DNA of 64,000 nt from Paradevosia sp036499825 (GCA_036499825.1 DASYCZ010000026.1:744001-808000), one strand, 5' to 3'. Positions 22,562 to 31,714 are shown, counted from the stretch's first letter. Translations and numbers: made by a program. Notes: generated from the sequence alone by a model not told the origin.

Positions 22562-23407
22562 TCACCCGTTGCGCCAGGCCCACCACCCCATCAGGGCCAG
22601 TTTGCGCCAGGCAGGCAAAATCAAGGGCGGCGCGAATGGATTGCGGCCGCCCTGTTCGAGTTGGCGCAACTCGGCGCGCAACACCGGCACCATGGCAAAA
22701 GCCGGCCGTAATGTCCTGGGCAAAACGGCACTCGCCACTGCGGCCTTGTCCAGATGTTCGCGGGCCAAATCCTGGATTTGCGCCAACGCCGCGCGGATAC
22801 CTTCCGTCGCTTGGCCGCTGAAAATCTCACTCTCGCTGACGCCATGCGCCTTGAACAGCGACGACGGCAGGAAGAGCCGCATGGTGCTGGCATTGTAGCC
22901 GAAGGCACGGCTATGGCCGATCAGCGCATTGGCGACCCCCAGATGCCCCGCCGCATCGCCCTCCTCCACCGGTGCGCCGCCATTGAGGATCATTGCGGCA
23001 AACTGGTAGAGCACCGACACGGTCTCGCCCGCATAGCCCTCGAAGCTGAGCACATCCGTCATCGGATCCTGGTAGAGATCGAAGCGCCGCGCCGCGATCA
23101 GGCGCTGCAATGGCACGACAGGCAGGCCGTATTCGCCGATGGTGGTCAACAGTGCGTCAGCCACCGGGTTCTGCCGTACGTTGCCATGGCCCTGCCCGGT
23201 CAGCGCATCATCCCACCATTGCAGCCGGATTTCGCCCGGCGCCGGCTCGGACACCCGCTCGCGCACCGATGCGACGTCGGCAGCAAAAGCATAGATCGCC
23301 TGCACTGCCACACGCCGGTCCTCACGGATGACCAGTGTGGCGTAGTAACGGTCCGGATCGGTGGCCTTGAGGAAATCGGCGGCCAATGCCGCGCTGTCGG
23401 CCGCCAT
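22562..23407 (-). CDS. Squalene/phytoene-synthase-fold protein, NDUFAF6-like
   Basis: A 281-residue protein of the squalene/phytoene synthase fold. The blocks AVQAIYAFAADVASVRERVSE, EIRLQWWDDAL, SHRAFG-like GHSRAFGYNA, LFLPSSLFKAHGVSE and REHLDKA line up by eye with human NDUFAF6, a mitochondrial complex I assembly factor. The two Asp-rich motifs (DxxxD) that bind prenyl diphosphate in true synthases are not visible; the first site reads AFAADVASVRE. A catalytic role in terpenoid synthesis is therefore unlikely. It sits directly after an NDUFAF3-like gene, one base apart. Confidence 0.8.
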   Translation of the reverse strand: MAADSAALAADFLKATDPDRYYATLVIREDRRVAVQAIYAFAADVASVRERVSEPAPGEIRLQWWDDALTGQGHGNVRQNPVADALLTTIGEYGLPVVPLQRLIAARRFDLYQDPMTDVLSFEGYAGETVSVLYQFAAMILNGGAPVEEGDAAGHLGVANALIGHSRAFGYNASTMRLFLPSSLFKAHGVSESEIFSGQATEGIRAALAQIQDLAREHLDKAAVASAVLPRTLRPAFAMVPVLRAELRQLEQGGRNPFAPPLILPAWRKLALMGWWAWRNG

Positions 23408-23408
23408 C

Positions 23409-23792
23409 TCAACGGCCGCGTTCGACGGCGATCAACGCTGCGCCAACGGCGCGCTTTTCGCCCAGCAGCACATTGTAGGTGCGAACGGCACCGCCTGTGG
23501 CGACTGCCTCGACGATGACTTTCCGCTCACGGAACGCCGTGCGTATTGCCGGGTCGATCGCCGCGATATCGTCGCCGAGACCAATCAGAAGCACATCGAT
23601 CTCGTCGGCCATCGCCAGTACCGGCGCCAGCGCAGCGAGCGTGATGTCCTTTGCCGTCGCCGGCTTCCAGGCATGCATGCCGCTGGGCAGGCACAGCAGC
23701 GAGCCGCGATGCGACATGTCCGCAAAGCGGAACCCACCGTTGCCATAGGCATCGATGGGCGCCTGATAGGGGTAATGGCCGTCTTCGGCCAT
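23409..23792 (-). CDS. Mth938/DUF498-family protein, NDUFAF3-like
   Basis: A 127-residue protein of the Mth938 domain family (DUF498), whose human member is NDUFAF3, a complex I assembly factor. Visible features are the N-terminal IDAYGNGGFRFADMSHRGSLL, a central EIDVLLIGLGDDIAAI, and EAVATGGAVRTYNVLLGEKR near the C-terminus, where family members carry the M/V-x-T-x-x-A-x-R-T-Y-N pattern. It is placed between secDF and the NDUFAF6-like gene. Its bacterial role is probably in assembly or membrane insertion of respiratory proteins, by analogy. Confidence 0.85.
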   Translation of the reverse strand: MAEDGHYPYQAPIDAYGNGGFRFADMSHRGSLLCLPSGMHAWKPATAKDITLAALAPVLAMADEIDVLLIGLGDDIAAIDPAIRTAFRERKVIVEAVATGGAVRTYNVLLGEKRAVGAALIAVERGR

Positions 23793-23801
23793 CGCCGCCC
23801 C

Positions 23802-26357
23802 TTAGACCGCTGCCTTGTCGGCGCGCTTTTCCTTCGGCGCGTTCTTTTCCGGCACTGTTTCGGCCCGCGACTTGAGGCCGAAGTAGATCAGGATCGGACC
23901 GCCGACAATAACCGACGAATAAAGGCCGACGAAAACGCCGAAGGTCATGGCGATGGTGAAGCCGCGGATGACTTCGCCGCCGAACAATACCAGCGGGATC
24001 AACGACAGGAAGATGGTGAAGGCGGTGAGCTGGGTTCGCGCCAGCGTCTGGTTGATCGACAGGTTGATCAACTCCGGCAACGGCATCTTCTTGTACTTGC
24101 GCAGATTTTCTCGAATTCGGTCGGAAATCACCACTGTTTCGTTCAGTGACAAACCGACGAGCGTGAGCACCGCAGCAATCGAGGTCAGGTTGAATTCGAG
24201 CCCCGTCACCGAGAACAGCCCGATGGTCATGATGACGTCGTGCGTGGTGGTGGTGATGGCGGCAAGCGCGAACTGCCACTCGAAGCGGAACCAGACATAG
24301 ATCAGGATACAGCCCAGCGCGATGAGAACGGCGATGGTACTGCTGGTGGCCAGTTCATCCGACACCGATGGACCAACGGTTTCGGTGCGGCGGATTTCGT
24401 AGCTGTCGGCGGACAGTGCGTCGCGGACCTTGTTGACCGCAACCTGCTGCGCCTGATCGCCACCAGCCTGGGTTTCGATGCGCACCAGCACGTCTTCGGG
24501 CGTGCCGAAGGACTGAACCTGCACTTCGCCCAGCTGCAGGCCATCCAGCACCTCGCGGATGCGGCCAGGATCGGCCGGTCCGGCGGTGTGGTGAATTTCG
24601 ATCGCCGAGCCGCCCTTGAAGTCGATGCCGAGGTTGAAGCCCTTGACGAAGGCCGAGCCGATCGAGACGACGGTGAGGATCAGCGACAGAATAATGACGT
24701 AGCGCGAGATCGTCATGAACGGAATCTTGGTTCCGTCCGGGATGAAGCGGAAATGCTGGATCTTGAGCGTCTTGGGACGACGGGCGCGGAACCAGATACC
24801 CACCATGTAGAGCGTCACCGTATAGGCGGTGAACAGCGAGGTGAGGATGCCGAGGCCCAGCGTCACGGCAAAGCCCTGCACCGTGCCCGAACCGAAGAAG
24901 AACAGCACCACGGCGGCGATGAGCTGCGTCAGGTGCGAATCGATGATGGTGCCCCAGGCGCGCTCGAAGCCAGCCTGCAAGGAGGCCAGCGGCGACTTGC
25001 CGGCGCGCTGCTCTTCGCGGATGCGTTCGTAGATCAGCACGTTGGCGTCCACCGCCATGCCGATGGTGAGCACGATACCGGCAATGCCCGGCAGCGTCAG
25101 CGTGGCGCCCAGCATCGACAGGGCACCGACCATGATGATGACGTTGAGGATCAGCGAGATGTTGGCGAAGATACCGAAGAGGCCATAGGCCACGGTCATG
25201 AAGATGATGACCAGGAGGCCCGCAACGATACCGGCGGTCACGCCGGACTTGATGCTGTCGGCGCCAAGGCTCGGGCCCACCGAGCGTTCCTCGACGATAT
25301 TGAGGGTGGCGGGCAAGGCACCGGCACGCAGCAGCACGGCCAGGTCGTTGGCGCTCTGCGGCGTGAAGTTACCGGAAATCTGGCCGGAGCCGCCGGTGAT
25401 CGCCTGCTGGATGACCGGCGCAGTGATCACCTGGTCGTCGAGGACGATGGCAAAGCGCTTGCCGACATTCTTGGAGGTGATGTCGCCGAAAGTCACGGCA
25501 CCGCGGGTGTCGAACTTGAAGCTCACCACGGAGCGGCCGGTCTGGGAATCATAGCCCGGCTGCGCATCGGTCAGCGATTCGCCGCCCAGTGCCACGTCTT
25601 CATAGAGCAGTTCGCTGCCGCCATCGGCGCTCGGCACGATCATGGTGCCGGCGGGCAGCCCCTGGGCCTGCGCCTGATCGGCGGTCATGCCGTTATAGAC
25701 GAGATGGAAAGTCAGGCGCGCCGTCTTGGAGATGATCTCCTTGAGGCGAGCGGAATCACTGAAGCCGGGAACCTGCACTAGCACCCGGTTCTGGCCCTGC
25801 CGCTGGATGGACGGCTCGGTCGTACCGATTTCGTCGATACGCTTGCGGATGACTTCGATCGACTGGGTCACCAGCGACGACATGCGCTCGTTGATGCCGT
25901 TATCGGTCAGGGTGACGTTGATCTTGCCGTCCGGCGCGGTGTCGAAGGCCAGTTCCTGGATGCCGCCGACCGAGAACAGCGAGTTATTGATGGTGTTCTG
26001 CAGCGTTTCAAGCGCCTTGAGCGCCGCGTCATGCTGCGTCGGATCGGTCAGCTCGACGCTGATGCCGTTCGGCAGGTTGGTGATGATGTTGCCGATGCCG
26101 TTCTCGTTGGCGAGAACGTTACGGGCATCGCGCCTTATATCCTTGAGCCGATCCGAGATGATGTTGTCGCGATTGACCTCGAGCAACAGGTGCGAACCGC
26201 CCTGCAGGTCGAGACCGAGGACCACGGTCTGCTTCGGCACCCAGCCCGGCAGCGAATTCAGAACATCCTTGGGCAGGAAGCTCGGAATCGCAAACATGAG
26301 GGCCACGATCGCCACCAGGGCGATGATCGCGGTGCGGATCGGCGAGAATTGCATCAT
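23802..26357 (-). CDS. secDF: Fused SecD-SecF protein translocase subunit
   Basis: An 851-residue natural fusion of SecD (about 1-520) and SecF (about 545-850), which uses the proton gradient to complete Sec-dependent export. SecD motifs: VVLGLDLQGGSHLLLEV near 45, then a periplasmic domain, then LPGIAGIVLTIGMAVDANVLIYERIREE near 430. SecF motifs: GIDFKGGSAIEI near 570 and VGLSLNETVVISDRIRENLR near 745. Twelve membrane segments are expected. Separate secD and secF genes are more usual outside this group. Two adjacent ATGs are possible starts. yajC lies 45 bases upstream in the same operon. Confidence 0.97.
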   Translation of the reverse strand: MMQFSPIRTAIIALVAIVALMFAIPSFLPKDVLNSLPGWVPKQTVVLGLDLQGGSHLLLEVNRDNIISDRLKDIRRDARNVLANENGIGNIITNLPNGISVELTDPTQHDAALKALETLQNTINNSLFSVGGIQELAFDTAPDGKINVTLTDNGINERMSSLVTQSIEVIRKRIDEIGTTEPSIQRQGQNRVLVQVPGFSDSARLKEIISKTARLTFHLVYNGMTADQAQAQGLPAGTMIVPSADGGSELLYEDVALGGESLTDAQPGYDSQTGRSVVSFKFDTRGAVTFGDITSKNVGKRFAIVLDDQVITAPVIQQAITGGSGQISGNFTPQSANDLAVLLRAGALPATLNIVEERSVGPSLGADSIKSGVTAGIVAGLLVIIFMTVAYGLFGIFANISLILNVIIMVGALSMLGATLTLPGIAGIVLTIGMAVDANVLIYERIREEQRAGKSPLASLQAGFERAWGTIIDSHLTQLIAAVVLFFFGSGTVQGFAVTLGLGILTSLFTAYTVTLYMVGIWFRARRPKTLKIQHFRFIPDGTKIPFMTISRYVIILSLILTVVSIGSAFVKGFNLGIDFKGGSAIEIHHTAGPADPGRIREVLDGLQLGEVQVQSFGTPEDVLVRIETQAGGDQAQQVAVNKVRDALSADSYEIRRTETVGPSVSDELATSSTIAVLIALGCILIYVWFRFEWQFALAAITTTTHDVIMTIGLFSVTGLEFNLTSIAAVLTLVGLSLNETVVISDRIRENLRKYKKMPLPELINLSINQTLARTQLTAFTIFLSLIPLVLFGGEVIRGFTIAMTFGVFVGLYSSVIVGGPILIYFGLKSRAETVPEKNAPKEKRADKAAV

Positions 26358-26402
26358 GGTCTATGGTCGTCCAGTTCGCGACGGGGCCAATGGCCCCTTG
26401 AA

Positions 26403-26756
26403 TTACGCCGGTTTGTTGTCGTTGACCGGTTCGGCCTTGGAGCGCACGTCGGCGATCATGCCGCGGACGAGCTTCACCTTGACGCTGGGGGCGATCTCGA
26501 CTTCGAGGTCCTCGCCGTCAACGGCCTTGGTCACCTTGCCCACAATGCCGCCGGTGGTCACGACGGTGTCGCCGCGGCGGATGGCGCTCAGCATGGCCCG
26601 TTGTTCCTTGGCGCGCTTCTGCTGCGGGCGGAAAATCAGCAACCAGAAGATGACTACGAGCAGGAGGATCGGCATCAACGAGGTGAGGATGTCGGTCATT
26701 CCGCCGCCCGCGGGCGCAGCGCCAGCAGCCTGTGCAAAGGCCGGGGTCACAAACAT
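26403..26756 (-). CDS. yajC: Sec translocon accessory subunit YajC
   Basis: A 117-residue single-span membrane protein that associates with SecDF. The N-terminus MFVTPAFAQAAGA is followed by the helix LMPILLLVVIFWLLIFRPQQKRAKEQ and the conserved TTGGIVGKVTKA segment. The start is the ATG of MFVTPAFAQ; the open frame extends 49 codons upstream without similarity. It is the first gene of the yajC-secDF run and divergent from the DUF815 ATPase. Confidence 0.96.
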   Translation of the reverse strand: MFVTPAFAQAAGAAPAGGGMTDILTSLMPILLLVVIFWLLIFRPQQKRAKEQRAMLSAIRRGDTVVTTGGIVGKVTKAVDGEDLEVEIAPSVKVKLVRGMIADVRSKAEPVNDNKPA

Positions 26757-26946
26757 GTAGGCACTCCTTGGTTGTCGACTTGGATGTCGGCTTGTAAATC
26801 TGTTAGCCGCCGCCCGAAAACAAGACGGATTTACGGGAAGGCGACCTTCCCCTCTCAAAGTGGCGCGGACTATACAGAGGCGCCCCCGTGATTGCAAAGC
26901 CAATCCCGGGCACTCCAGACTGGCCCTATACGTGAAGGAAAGTCCC

Positions 26947-27825
26947 GTGAACAGCGAAGAATCTCTCGCGCAGATCGCCGCATCGCTGGCCGCTATTGCC
27001 GATCATTTGAACACGCTGCGACCGGGGGCCACGACCTCCGAGGCGCTGGGCACGGCCAATGCCTATCATTGGGATGCCGCCGGCGGCCGCCTGATGCCGG
27101 TGGACAAGGTCAGCCGCGTGCCGCTCGGCCTGCTAAAGGGTATCGATGATGTCGAGGATATCCTGCTGCAGAACACGCTGCATTTCGCGCGCGGGCATGG
27201 GGCGAACAACGCCCTGCTCTGGGGAGCGCGCGGCATGGGCAAGAGTTCGCTGGTCAAGGCCATTCATGCCCATATCGGGGAATTGGACGAACCAGGATTG
27301 AAGCGGCTCATCCTGATCGAAATCGCACGGGAAGATCTCGAAAGCCTGCCGCAGCTGATGCGCATCATGTCGCGGCAGGATGAGCGGTTCATCGTATTTT
27401 GCGACGATCTGAGCTTTGATCGCGACGAAACCAGCTACAAATCACTGAAGACGATTTTGGATGGCGGCCTCGAAGGCCGGCCTGACAATGTGCTGTTCTA
27501 TGCGACCTCGAACCGCCGGCACCTGATGCCGCGCGACATGATCGAGAATGAGCGCGCCACTGCCATCAATCCCGGCGAAGCCGTGGAGGAAAAGGTTTCG
27601 CTTTCCGATCGGTTCGGCTTGTGGCTCGGCTTCCATAATTGTGACCAGCCGACCTATCTCGGCATGGTCAAGGCCTATGTCGACCACTATGGCCTCGAGA
27701 TCGATGAGGCCAGCCTTAACGCCCGCGCCATCGAATGGGCCGCCACGCGCGGCGCCCGATCGGGCCGTGTCGCCATCCAGTTCGTACGCGGACTGGCCGG
27801 CGAGCTGGGGAAGACGATCAGCTAA
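26947..27825 (+). CDS. DUF815 AAA-type ATPase
   Basis: A 292-residue P-loop ATPase of the DUF815 family. Walker A is GARGMGKSS near residue 98, Walker B is IVFCDDLSF near 152, and VLFYATSNRRHLMPRDM near 185 is the sensor-1 region. A short Leu/Ala-rich helix precedes the ATPase core. The cellular task is unknown. The GTG start follows AAGGAAAG; an upstream in-frame start would run back into the control region of yajC. The gene overlaps the convergent nnr gene by eight bases. Confidence 0.87.
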   Translation: MNSEESLAQIAASLAAIADHLNTLRPGATTSEALGTANAYHWDAAGGRLMPVDKVSRVPLGLLKGIDDVEDILLQNTLHFARGHGANNALLWGARGMGKSSLVKAIHAHIGELDEPGLKRLILIEIAREDLESLPQLMRIMSRQDERFIVFCDDLSFDRDETSYKSLKTILDGGLEGRPDNVLFYATSNRRHLMPRDMIENERATAINPGEAVEEKVSLSDRFGLWLGFHNCDQPTYLGMVKAYVDHYGLEIDEASLNARAIEWAATRGARSGRVAIQFVRGLAGELGKTIS

Positions 27826-29296
27826 GTGCGGCGAGGACTTGGGAGAGCAATCCTGGCAAATCCTCGCTGATCAGCCCCGGCCTGCCGAAGCGCTGGGCGG
27901 CATCGCCATGTATCCACACGGCCGCCGCTGCGGCGTCAAAACCTGTAAGCCCCTGTGCCAGCAGCCCACCCACAATACCGGCGAGAACATCGCCGCTGCC
28001 CGCCGTGCCGAGGATCGGCGGCGCATTGGAATTGATCAGCGCTTCGCCGTCCGGCGCCGCGATCACGGTGTCGGCGCCCTTGAGAATCACCACGGCGCCC
28101 GACTGCCGCGCCGCATCGCGCGCCGCCCCGACTTTGGAGCCGTCAGTGTCACCGAATAATCGCGAGAATTCGCCAGCGTGAGGCGTCAGCACCACTGGCC
28201 GTTGCGGGTCGGCCTTGATCGCCGTGAACAGCTCATCCGGCTGATCCTTGAAGCTCGTCAGCGCGTCGGCGTCTAGCACGGTGGCAGCGCCGGAACGCAG
28301 CACCGCCAGAACACTGTCATGCGTTTCCTGTCCAACGCCGGCGCCGGGCCCGATGATGACGGCGTTCTTGCGCTTGTCGGCCAGCAGTTCGTCGAGATCG
28401 TCGGCGTCTTCCGTCACCGCCAGCATGATGGACGTCACGTGGTTGGCGTGGACCAGCAGCGCGGCCTCACCACCCGCCAGCGTCACCAGCCCTGCCCCGC
28501 TGCGCAATGCGGCCTGCGCGGCAAGTCGGGTAGCACCGGTGTGCAGAGGTCCGCCCGAGATCACGACGCAATGACCACGGGTATATTTGTGCGCTTCCAG
28601 CCCGAGCTTTGGGAGCGGCCAGTGTTGCGGGCCATTCTCATGCAGTCGCACGCCGATAGGCTGAAGCACGGCTTCCTCGATACCGATGTCGAGGACCACG
28701 ACCTCGCCGCTGTGGGCGCGTCCAGGCAGTAGCAGATGGCCCGGCTTCTTGCGAAAGAATGTGGCGGTCAGGCCTGCCCGGATAGCGAGACCGCGCTCAA
28801 TCCCGTTCTCGCCGTCGATGCCGCTGGCGATATCGACGCTGACCACCGTTTTGCCGGCCGCGTTCACGGTCGCGATGACGGTGTGGATTTCGCCGGTCAC
28901 GTCGCGATCCAGTCCGGCCCCGAGCAGGGCGTCGATCACCATGTCGGCTTCATAGACCAATTCGGGCGAAAACGCCTCGATCTTGCCCGGCCAACGGTCG
29001 GCATTGGCGGCGGCATCGCCCTTGAGCGCGGCGCGGTCGCCACACAACACCACATGTACCGGCCAGCCCCGCTCCCGCAATAGCCGCGCCACTACGAAAC
29101 CATCGCCGCCATTGTTGCCGGGGCCACAAAGCACGAGCACCGGCATCTGGTAGTAGCGTTCCACCACCAGATCGGCGATCGCCTTGCCGGCATTGTCCAT
29201 CAGGCGCCCGAAAGAGATACCCGCGGCGGCCGTGAGCCGGTCGGCCTCTGCCATTTCCAATGGGGTCAGCAGGACGGATTGGTTGTCCGGTTTCAT
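27818..29296 (-). CDS. nnr: Bifunctional NAD(P)HX epimerase and ADP-dependent dehydratase
   Basis: This enzyme repairs hydrated NADH and NADPH. The N-terminal YjeF_N domain (about 1-215) epimerises the two forms and has LVLCGPGNNGGDGFVVARLL. The C-terminal kinase-like YjeF_C domain (about 225-490) dehydrates the S form with ADP and has VIIGPGAGVG, VLTPHAGEFSRLF and LGTAGSGDVLAGIVGGLLAQG. The ATG of MKPDNQSVLLTP gives 492 residues, normal for the two-domain form. It lies downstream of tig, separated by a terminator. Confidence 0.96.
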   Translation of the reverse strand: MKPDNQSVLLTPLEMAEADRLTAAAGISFGRLMDNAGKAIADLVVERYYQMPVLVLCGPGNNGGDGFVVARLLRERGWPVHVVLCGDRAALKGDAAANADRWPGKIEAFSPELVYEADMVIDALLGAGLDRDVTGEIHTVIATVNAAGKTVVSVDIASGIDGENGIERGLAIRAGLTATFFRKKPGHLLLPGRAHSGEVVVLDIGIEEAVLQPIGVRLHENGPQHWPLPKLGLEAHKYTRGHCVVISGGPLHTGATRLAAQAALRSGAGLVTLAGGEAALLVHANHVTSIMLAVTEDADDLDELLADKRKNAVIIGPGAGVGQETHDSVLAVLRSGAATVLDADALTSFKDQPDELFTAIKADPQRPVVLTPHAGEFSRLFGDTDGSKVGAARDAARQSGAVVILKGADTVIAAPDGEALINSNAPPILGTAGSGDVLAGIVGGLLAQGLTGFDAAAAAVWIHGDAAQRFGRPGLISEDLPGLLSQVLAALS

Positions 29297-29354
29297 GATG
29301 GCGGCCTCCGACGTCGGTCTTCCGAACAGGGAACTATCCTGCCCAGGAATTGGC

Positions 29355-29384
29355 AAACAAAAAGGCCGCCCAGCGGGCGGCCTT
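29355..29384 (-). terminator. Rho-independent terminator after tig
   Basis: On the minus strand AAGGCCGCCC and GGGCGGCCTT form a perfect 10-bp stem with a 3-base loop, followed by TTTGTTTG. It starts 24 bases after the tig stop and is the clearest intrinsic terminator in the window. Confidence 0.93.
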
Positions 29385-29407
29385 CGATAATTCCTCGTTA
29401 CGAGCGA

Positions 29408-30787
29408 TCAGTGGTGATGCTCTTCCGGCACTTCGTCGTCATCAGCCTGGATGAGCTTGGCCAGCTCTTCACGGGTCATCGACTTGTCGGTCGATTTGGC
29501 CAGTTCGGCGACATAGTCCACGACCTTGTTCTCGAACACCGGGGCGCGGAGCGAAGCCAGCGCCTGCGGGTTCTTGCGGTAGTAGTCATAGACCTGCTGT
29601 TCCTGGCCGGGGAAACGACGAACCTCGGCGATGAGCGCCTGCTGGTGCTCTTCGTCGGTCACCTGGATCTCGCTGGTGTTGCCGATCTCGGCGACCACCA
29701 GACCCAGGCGCACGCGGCGCTCGGCGATCTTGCGATATTGTTCCCGGGCAGCTTCCTCGGTCGTGCCTTCGTCCTCGAAGCTGCGGCCGTGATGTTCGAT
29801 CTCGTGCGTGACACGCTGCCAGATGGTGTCGAATTCGGCGTCCACGAGCTGCTGCGGCACTTCGAACTTGTGACCGTCGTCCAGCGCATCGAGAATCTGG
29901 CGCTTGACGTGCTGGCGGCCCATCGAGGCCAGCGCCGACTGCATCTGCGTCTTCACCACGTCGCGGAGCGCCGCGACATTGTCGAGGCCGAGCTGCTTGG
30001 CGAATTCGTCATTGAGTTCGCCATCGCGCGGTGCGTCGGCATGGAGGATGGTCGTGGCAAACACGGCGTCCTTGCCGGCGAGGTTCTCCTGGCCGTAATC
30101 GGCCGGGAACGTCACCTTCACGTCCTTGGTCTCGCCCTTTTTCATGCCGACGAGCTGCTCTTCGAAGCCCGGGATGAATTCGCCAGAACCCACCGTCAGG
30201 TGAGCATGGTCGGAGGTGCCGCCGTCGAAGGGGGCGCCGTCGATGGTGCCGACGAAGGAAAGCCCGAGCCGATCGCCCTGATCAACTACGGCGTCGTCGC
30301 CCTTGTCCTCATAACCGCGATTCTGCGCGAAGACGCGTTCGACTTCCTTGTCGACTTCGGCTTCGGCTACATCCACGACCGGCTTTTCGACTGCGATACC
30401 CTTGAAGTCCATCAGCGACACCGCCGGCAGAACTTCATAGCTGACGTCGAATGCGAGATCCGCATCGCCGTTCAGGATCTTTTCGAGTTCGGCCTGATCT
30501 TCCGTGAGGTCGACCTTGGGCTGCACAGCGGCGCGTTCGGAGCGCTGTTCCAGCGTATCGGCGACGCCGGCATTGATGGCGTCCTGCAGCACTTCCGACA
30601 TGGCGGAGCGGCCATAGACCTTCTTGAGATGGCTGGCCGGCACCTTGCCCGGGCGGAAGCCCTTGATGCTCGCCTTGCCCTTGAGCTCATCGAGCTTGGC
30701 ATCCAGGCGTGACACCAGGTCCGTGGCCGGAATGACGACGGCCAGCTTGCGCTTCAGCCCCTCGTTGAGCGTTTCTTTGACCTGCAT
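29408..30787 (-). CDS. tig: Trigger factor
   Basis: The ribosome-bound chaperone with peptidyl-prolyl isomerase activity. The 459-residue protein has the N-terminal ribosome-binding domain with the signature GFRPGKVPASHLKKVYG near residue 44, an FKBP domain (about 155-245; GDRLGLSFVGTIDG, FIPGFEEQLVGMKKGE), and a helical C-terminal chaperone domain. It ends in an acidic tail with a three-His end. The start is the ATG of MQVKETLNEGLKR, the normal N-terminus. A tRNA-Leu gene lies upstream and a strong terminator downstream. Confidence 0.98.
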   Translation of the reverse strand: MQVKETLNEGLKRKLAVVIPATDLVSRLDAKLDELKGKASIKGFRPGKVPASHLKKVYGRSAMSEVLQDAINAGVADTLEQRSERAAVQPKVDLTEDQAELEKILNGDADLAFDVSYEVLPAVSLMDFKGIAVEKPVVDVAEAEVDKEVERVFAQNRGYEDKGDDAVVDQGDRLGLSFVGTIDGAPFDGGTSDHAHLTVGSGEFIPGFEEQLVGMKKGETKDVKVTFPADYGQENLAGKDAVFATTILHADAPRDGELNDEFAKQLGLDNVAALRDVVKTQMQSALASMGRQHVKRQILDALDDGHKFEVPQQLVDAEFDTIWQRVTHEIEHHGRSFEDEGTTEEAAREQYRKIAERRVRLGLVVAEIGNTSEIQVTDEEHQQALIAEVRRFPGQEQQVYDYYRKNPQALASLRAPVFENKVVDYVAELAKSTDKSMTREELAKLIQADDDEVPEEHHH

Positions 30788-30842
30788 TCGGTTGTTCCCG
30801 TATTCCTTGATCATTGATGGCCGAGAAAGAGCTCGGAGCGTC

Positions 30843-30927
30843 TGGTGCGGGTGAGAGGACTCGAACCTCCACGCCTTGCGGCGCTGGAACCTAAATCCAG
30901 TGCGTCTACCAGTTCCGCCACACCCGC
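30843..30927 (-). tRNA. tRNA-Leu (anticodon UAG), CCA encoded
   Basis: The minus-strand sequence folds as a class II tRNA: acceptor GCGGGTG/CACCCGC, anticodon arm CTGGA-TTTAGGT-TCCAG with anticodon TAG at 30891-30893, long variable arm GCGCCGCAAGGCGT, T-arm GGAGGTTCGAGTCCTCTC, and a genomic CCA end. It reads the CUN leucine codons. It lies 55 bases upstream of the tig start on the same strand. Confidence 0.97.
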
Positions 30928-31317
30928 TTGGCGCATCACGAGCTTGATGTCCTTGGCCCTCGTCCGTTCGTGGCGTAAACCAGCATTCGCATGCCGGGCG
31001 ACGACCGCGTCGGAGGCGGTGGTGTCAGGTAGTGTATCGAGCCCCTCGTCGTCAAGGCCCGAGTAAGGTGTGTTTTATGAGTGCGACGTCACCACGTCGC
31101 CGCCCAAGGTTTCAGCAGTCCTGTTTGTGCCGTCCCAGTGAGAGATTAAATTCTGGGCAAATCGCCTTATTTTTGTGCATTCGCGATTGCGGTGTCCTTG
31201 TCTTTTGCTTCCGATTTTTGCTCTAGGTACTTGATAACGCTGGCTGCCCCCTGCCCCACAGGCCTCTGGCACGGAGCCTGCATACTGGGGGGCATAGACC
31301 ATAGCAGGAACAGCACC
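30928..31317. other. Intergenic region between tRNA-Leu and glnB
   Basis: These 390 bases hold no convincing gene. The right end carries the sigma-54 promoter of glnB and a leader of about 25 bases. The left part is the upstream region of tRNA-Leu; I could not name its promoter with confidence. Open frames crossing the area are shadows of glnB. Confidence 0.6.
31266..31282 (+). promoter_or_regulatory. Sigma-54 promoter of glnB
   Basis: CTGGCACG-GAGC-CTGCA has GG and GC exactly ten bases apart and differs from the RpoN consensus (TGGCACG-N4-TTGC) by one base. Transcription would start near 31293, about 25 bases before the glnB ATG. This implies activation by NtrC under nitrogen limitation, as known for rhizobial glnBA. 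Confidence 0.87.
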
Positions 31318-31656
31318 ATGAAGAAGATCGAGGCCATCGTGAAGCCGTTCAAGCTCGACGAGGTCAAGGAGGCGCTGCAGGAGGTCGGCCTGCAGGGTAT
31401 AACGGTTACCGAAGCCAAGGGCTTTGGCCGTCAGAAAGGCCATACGGAGCTCTACCGGGGCGCCGAATATGTTGTGGACTTTCTGCCCAAGGTAAAGGTC
31501 GAGGTTGTCTGCCCCGACGATCTGGCGGAAAAGGCCATCGAAGCCATCCGCACCGCCGCCCAGACCGGGCGGATCGGTGATGGCAAGATTTTCGTCTATT
31601 CGATCGAACAAGCCATCCGTATCCGCACCGGCGAATTCGGCGACGACGCCCTCTAG
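31318..31656 (+). CDS. glnB: Nitrogen regulatory protein PII
   Basis: The 112-residue trimeric signal protein reports nitrogen and carbon status to GlnE, NtrB and others. The N-terminus MKKIEAIVKPFKLDEVKEAL is standard. Tyr51 in the T-loop (HTELYRGAEYVVDFLPK) is the uridylylation site, and the ATP-binding GRIGDGKIFV is intact. The ATG is chosen over an upstream in-frame ATG because of the family start and the sigma-54 promoter just before it. It precedes glnA by 58 bases. Confidence 0.97.
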   Translation: MKKIEAIVKPFKLDEVKEALQEVGLQGITVTEAKGFGRQKGHTELYRGAEYVVDFLPKVKVEVVCPDDLAEKAIEAIRTAAQTGRIGDGKIFVYSIEQAIRIRTGEFGDDAL

Positions 31657-31714
31657 GTTCCGGCGCGTCTCCACCCTATACAACAATCAACTGGTTTCAG
31701 ACTGAGGAAGAACC

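Noticed and set aside
22562..23407. Annotation as phytoene or squalene synthase
   Set aside because: The fold matches but the Asp-rich substrate motifs are absent, and the best visible resemblance is to NDUFAF6.
31173..31193. Possible NtrC binding site upstream of the glnB sigma-54 promoter
   Set aside because: TGCATTCGCGATTGCGGTG is only a partial match to the palindrome, so I do not list it as a site.
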